Shown here piece after piece: positions 61,015 to 64,000 of a DNA stretch of 64,000 bases. Position numbers and translations under genes: made by a program. Position 1 is the first letter of the stretch. Each line of letters starts with the position of its first letter. Origin of the DNA: CALNYS01 sp942490855 (GTDB lineage: Bacteria > Planctomycetota > Phycisphaerae > Phycisphaerales > UBA1924); the NCBI GenBank assembly GCA_942490855.1, contig CALNYS010000004.1, positions 868,001-932,000 on the forward strand, in the 5' to 3' direction. Under the pieces are notes generated by a model that searched no databases, had not been told where the DNA came from, and saw only the letters and a program-made list of their open reading frames with translations.

Positions 61015-61106
61015 GGGTGCCACGACCCGCCGTACTCGGCGCGTCGTGAGTTGATCGCACCCCATTTCCAGACACGACGCGCCCTTCGGGACGGGTCGTG
61101 GCACCC
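61015..61106 (+). repeat. 92-base REP/BIME-like paired palindrome between groES and groEL2
   Basis: A perfect 15-base inverted repeat (61015-61029 with 61092-61106) encloses a second perfect 11-base inverted repeat (61038-61048 with 61073-61083). The left half can instead fold on itself (61021-61031 with 61038-61048, one mismatch). There is no T tract, so it is not a terminator. It resembles two inverted REP units. It could stabilise or separate the groES and groEL2 messages. Confidence 0.7.
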
Positions 61107-61165
61107 GGATCGAAGAACGAACCTCCGCGCCGCGCGGCGCGATCACGAACGACAGAGGAACACAC

Positions 61166-62782
61166 ATGTCCACGAAGCAGATGATCTTTGACAACGCCGC
61201 GCTCCTTGAGATGAAAGACGGCGTGGAGCGCCTCGCCCGTGCCGTGAAGGTGACGATGGGCCCCACCGGTCGCAACGTCGTCATGGAGAAGTCCTACGGC
61301 GGCCCCTCGATCACCAAGGACGGCGTCAGCGTCGCCAAGGAGATCACCCTCGAAGAGCCCTTCGCCAACATGGGCGCGAAGATGGTCAACGAGGTCGCCA
61401 AGAAAACGGGCGAGAAGGCCGGCGACGGGACCACCTGCGCGACCGTGCTCGCCGAGGCGATCTTTAGCGGCGGTCTCAAGCACGTCCAGACGGGCGTGAA
61501 CCCGGTGCACGTGCAGCGCGGCATCACCAAGGCCGCGCAGATCGCGTGCGACGCGATCGACGAGATGAGCGTCAAGTGCAAGGGCAAGGACGACTACACC
61601 AAGATCGCGACCGTCGCGGCGAACCACGACTCCGAGATCGGCGACATCATCGCCGAGGCGATCTTCAAGGTCGGCCCCGACGGCGTCGTGGAGGTCGAAG
61701 AGGGCAAGACCCTCGAGACCGAGCTCGACTACGTCGAGGGCATGCAGTTCGACAAGGGCTACCTGTCGCCCTACTTCATGACCGACCCCAAGCGCGCCGA
61801 GTGCGTGCTCGAGGACGCGATGATCCTCATCCACGAGAAGAAGATCGCGAACCTCAACGACCTGCTCCCCCTCCTGAACAAGGTGGCGTCGAGCGGCAAG
61901 GCGCTGCTGATCATCGCCGAGGAAGTCGAGAACGAGGCCCTCGCGGCGCTCGTCGTCAACCGCCTGCGCGGCGTCCTCAAGGTGTGCGCCGTCAAGGCGC
62001 CCGGCTTCGGCGACCGGCGCAAGCAGATGCTCGGCGACATCGCCACGCTCACGGGCGGCACGTTCTTCGCCGAGGACCTCGGGCGTTCGCTCGAGTCGAT
62101 CGAGCTGGGCGAGCTGGGCGCCGCGAAGCGTCTGGTCGTCACCAAGGACGACACCACGGTGATCGAGGGCGCGGGCAAGAAGAAGGACATCACGCAGCGC
62201 GCGTCGCAGATCGAGGCCGCCATCGAGCGTTCCTCGAGCGACTACGACAAGGAGAAGCTCCAGGAGCGTCTCGCGAAGCTCACGGGCGGCGTCGCCGTCA
62301 TCAAGGTGGGCGGCGCGACCGAGACGGTCGTCAAGGAGAAGAAGGACCGCGTCGACGACGCGCTGCACGCGACCCGTGCGGCCGCGAAGGAAGGCTACGT
62401 CCCCGGCGGCGGCGTCGCGCTCCTCCGCTCCCAGCAGGCCGTCCTCGACGGTCGCAAGAAGGCCAAGGGCGACGAGAAGGTCGGCTTCGACATCATCGCC
62501 GAGGCCGTCGAAGCGCCCCTGAAGCAGATCGCCGTCAACGCCGGCGCCTCGGGCGACCTCGTTGTCGAGAAGGTCAAGGAGCTCGCGAAGAACCACGGGT
62601 TCAACGCCGCGACGCAGGCCTACGGCGACCTGGTCAAGCAGGGCATCATCGACCCGGCGCTGGTCGCCAAGTCCGCGCTCACGAACGCCGCGAGCGTCGC
62701 GGGCCTGATGCTCACGACCAACGTGCTCGTGAGCGACCTGAAGGACGACGCCAAGGCGGCGACGACCGAGACGGTCATCTGA
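61166..62782 (+). CDS. groEL: chaperonin GroEL, copy 2, without GGM tail
   Basis: ATG 61166, with GAGGAAC upstream, gives 538 residues. Motifs MGPTGRNVVME, AGDGTTCATVLAEAIF and ALHATRAAAKEGYVPGGGVA are intact, so it should hydrolyse ATP. It diverges from copy 1 across its length and ends in DDAKAATTETVI, with no Gly-Met repeat. It lies after groES and the repeat element, and before dnaJ. A specialised substrate set or a ring partner for copy 1 is possible. Confidence 0.95.
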   Translation: MSTKQMIFDNAALLEMKDGVERLARAVKVTMGPTGRNVVMEKSYGGPSITKDGVSVAKEITLEEPFANMGAKMVNEVAKKTGEKAGDGTTCATVLAEAIFSGGLKHVQTGVNPVHVQRGITKAAQIACDAIDEMSVKCKGKDDYTKIATVAANHDSEIGDIIAEAIFKVGPDGVVEVEEGKTLETELDYVEGMQFDKGYLSPYFMTDPKRAECVLEDAMILIHEKKIANLNDLLPLLNKVASSGKALLIIAEEVENEALAALVVNRLRGVLKVCAVKAPGFGDRRKQMLGDIATLTGGTFFAEDLGRSLESIELGELGAAKRLVVTKDDTTVIEGAGKKKDITQRASQIEAAIERSSSDYDKEKLQERLAKLTGGVAVIKVGGATETVVKEKKDRVDDALHATRAAAKEGYVPGGGVALLRSQQAVLDGRKKAKGDEKVGFDIIAEAVEAPLKQIAVNAGASGDLVVEKVKELAKNHGFNAATQAYGDLVKQGIIDPALVAKSALTNAASVAGLMLTTNVLVSDLKDDAKAATTETVI

Positions 62783-62797
62783 GACTGAACCATCCCA

Positions 62798-62829
62798 CGC
62801 CGCGCCCGAGGAATCGGGCGCGGCGCTTT
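62798..62829 (+). terminator. stem-loop after groEL2, weak terminator or processing site
   Basis: A perfect 12-bp stem (62798-62809 with 62814-62825) is capped by GGAA, a GNRA tetraloop, and followed by only CTTTCC. Partial termination before dnaJ is likely; the weak T tract argues against complete termination. Confidence 0.55.
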
Positions 62830-62854
62830 CCTGCCACCCCCGCAAGGATGCTTG

Positions 62855-64000
62855 ATGCCGACGACGCGTGACTATTACGAGATCCTCGGGGTCGAGAAGG
62901 GCGCCGACGCCGACGACGTCAAGCGCGCCTACCGCCGACTGGCGATGAAGCACCACCCCGACCGCAACCCGGGGAACGCCGACGCCGAGGCCGCGTTCAA
63001 GGAGGCGGCCGAGGCGTACGAGGTGCTCTCCGACCAGCAGAAGCGGGCGCAGTACGACCAGTACGGGCACGCCGGCGTGCGCGGCGCCAGCGCGGGCGGG
63101 GCGACGCACGACTTCTCCCGCATGAACGTCGACGACATCTTCTCGATGTTCGAAGAGGTGTTCGGCGGGGGCGGCTTCGGCGGCGGCGGGCGCGGACGCG
63201 CCCAGCGCCGTGGGCCCGTGCGCGGCTACGACCTCGAGACCGACGTCGTCGTCGACCTCGAAGAGATCCTCACCGGCGTTGAGCGCGAGGTGCAGTTCAC
63301 ACGCATGGACGTCTGCGGCACGTGCTCGGGCGACGGGTGCAAGCCCGGCTCCAAGCCGATGGACTGCGACACCTGCGGCGGGCAGGGGCGCGTCATGCAG
63401 GCCGGGCTGGGCGGGATGTTCCGCATCGCGACGCAGTGCCCCTCGTGCGGCGGGCGCGGGACGATCATCACCGACCCCTGCGAGGAATGCCGGGGCAAGG
63501 GGCGCGTCGCGAAGAAGCGGTCGCTCTCTGTGAAGATCCCCGCGGGCGTCCACGACGGGCAGGCCGTGCGCGTGCGCGGCGAGGGCGAGCCGCCGAGGCC
63601 GGAAGAGTCCGCCAGCGGCGAGGGCGTCAGCGGCGACCTGCACGTCGTCGTGCGCGTGCGCGACCACAAGCTGTTCCACCGCGAGGGGGATCACCTCGTG
63701 CTCGAGCTGCCCATCGGGTTCTCGCAGGCAGCGCTGGGCGGCGAGCTGGAGATCCCCACGCTCGACGGCAAGGACACGCTGAAGATCCCCCGGGGCACGC
63801 AGCACGGGGCGATCCTCAAGATGAACGGGCAGGGGCTCCCGAACCTGCGCTCGGGCAAGCGGGGCGACCTCGCGGTCGTCACGCGGATCGATGTTCCCAA
63901 GAAGCTCAGCGAGAAGCAGGAGAAACTGCTGCGCGAGTACGCCGAGACCGAAGACGTGAGCGTCTCGAACGAGAGCGGCGGCATCTGGAAGCGCATCAAG
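62855..64000 (+). CDS. dnaJ: co-chaperone DnaJ (3' end outside window)
   Basis: ATG 62855, with AAGGATG upstream, gives 382 residues and stays open to the end of the window. The J domain (residues 1-70) has the HPD tripeptide at residues 34-36. A Gly/Phe-rich linker follows (GGGGFGGGGRG), then four CxxCxGxG-type zinc repeats (CGTC, CDTC, CPSC, CEEC) and the substrate-binding C-terminal domain (DLHVVVRVRDHKLFHREGDHL). It delivers substrates to DnaK, whose gene is not in this window. Confidence 0.95.
   Translation, partial: MPTTRDYYEILGVEKGADADDVKRAYRRLAMKHHPDRNPGNADAEAAFKEAAEAYEVLSDQQKRAQYDQYGHAGVRGASAGGATHDFSRMNVDDIFSMFEEVFGGGGFGGGGRGRAQRRGPVRGYDLETDVVVDLEEILTGVEREVQFTRMDVCGTCSGDGCKPGSKPMDCDTCGGQGRVMQAGLGGMFRIATQCPSCGGRGTIITDPCEECRGKGRVAKKRSLSVKIPAGVHDGQAVRVRGEGEPPRPEESASGEGVSGDLHVVVRVRDHKLFHREGDHLVLELPIGFSQAALGGELEIPTLDGKDTLKIPRGTQHGAILKMNGQGLPNLRSGKRGDLAVVTRIDVPKKLSEKQEKLLREYAETEDVSVSNESGGIWKRIK

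Noticed and set aside
60950..63805. Very long antisense reading frames, e.g. 951 codons opposite groEL2/dnaJ and 764 codons opposite gspD
   Set aside because: In high-GC DNA the frames opposite a real gene stay open by codon bias. These read as His/Arg/Gly/Asp-rich low complexity without motifs, while the plus strand encodes conserved proteins.
1..64000. CRISPR arrays, tRNA, rRNA, prophage or insertion sequences
   Set aside because: I looked for repeated spacers, cloverleaf-like ends, transposase motifs and terminal repeats and saw none.

Overview
The window reads as chromosomal DNA of a high-GC planctomycete, most likely class Phycisphaerae. This is an inference from gene content: a PEP-CTERM-tailed exported protein, a dockerin-bearing exported protein, two enzymes of futalosine-type menaquinone synthesis, an oversized SecA with large internal insertions, paired GroELs and a FliW/CsrA flagellar module. 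I saw no rRNA, tRNA, CRISPR array, prophage or insertion sequence. Genes are densely packed with many ATGA/GTGA overlaps.

Layout. 1-2.9 kb: the 3' end of a large acidic exported protein, a strong terminator, and a dockerin protein. 2.9-13.7 kb: a type II secretion cluster (gspH-like, G, E, F, D, I, J, K, L, M, and a gspC-like gene last). It converges with a minus-strand type IV pilus cluster (pilM-N-O-P-like-B, 13.7-18.8 kb). 19-24.7 kb: futalosine hydrolase (mqnB), ribF, a DHH phosphoesterase, an orphan DNA methyltransferase, a GT2 glycosyltransferase, birA and a small exported protein. 24.8-37.5 kb: secA, a GNAT enzyme, efp, a Tat-exported metallo-beta-lactamase-fold hydrolase, a PEP-CTERM protein, a DUF2339-like membrane protein behind a large operator-like palindrome, mqnC, a membrane protein and a XerC/D recombinase. 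37.6-53.6 kb: a flagellar locus (small ORF, flgF, G, A, H, I, J, N, K, L, fliW, csrA, three flagellins). 53.6-64 kb: pgi, hpt, a PH-domain membrane protein, moxR, a zinc-ribbon membrane protein, then a chaperone block (groEL1, unknown gene, groES, structured repeat, groEL2, dnaJ running off the window).

The most interesting signal is a family of small RNA hairpins in the flagellar locus. Each presents a GGA-containing hexaloop, usually ACGGAG, on a stem whose sequence differs from site to site while pairing is kept. They lie on or next to the ribosome-binding sites of flgN, flgK and the three flagellins, and in the csrA leader. Together with the adjacent fliW-csrA pair this predicts a local CsrA translational regulon with FliW feedback, including csrA autoregulation.

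Four conserved genes carry apparent frameshifts: gspE, secA (two), the DUF2339 gene and mqnB. Because the protein is conserved on both sides of each break, and secA is essential, base-level sequence errors are the likeliest cause. Those genes are annotated as single frameshifted CDSs.
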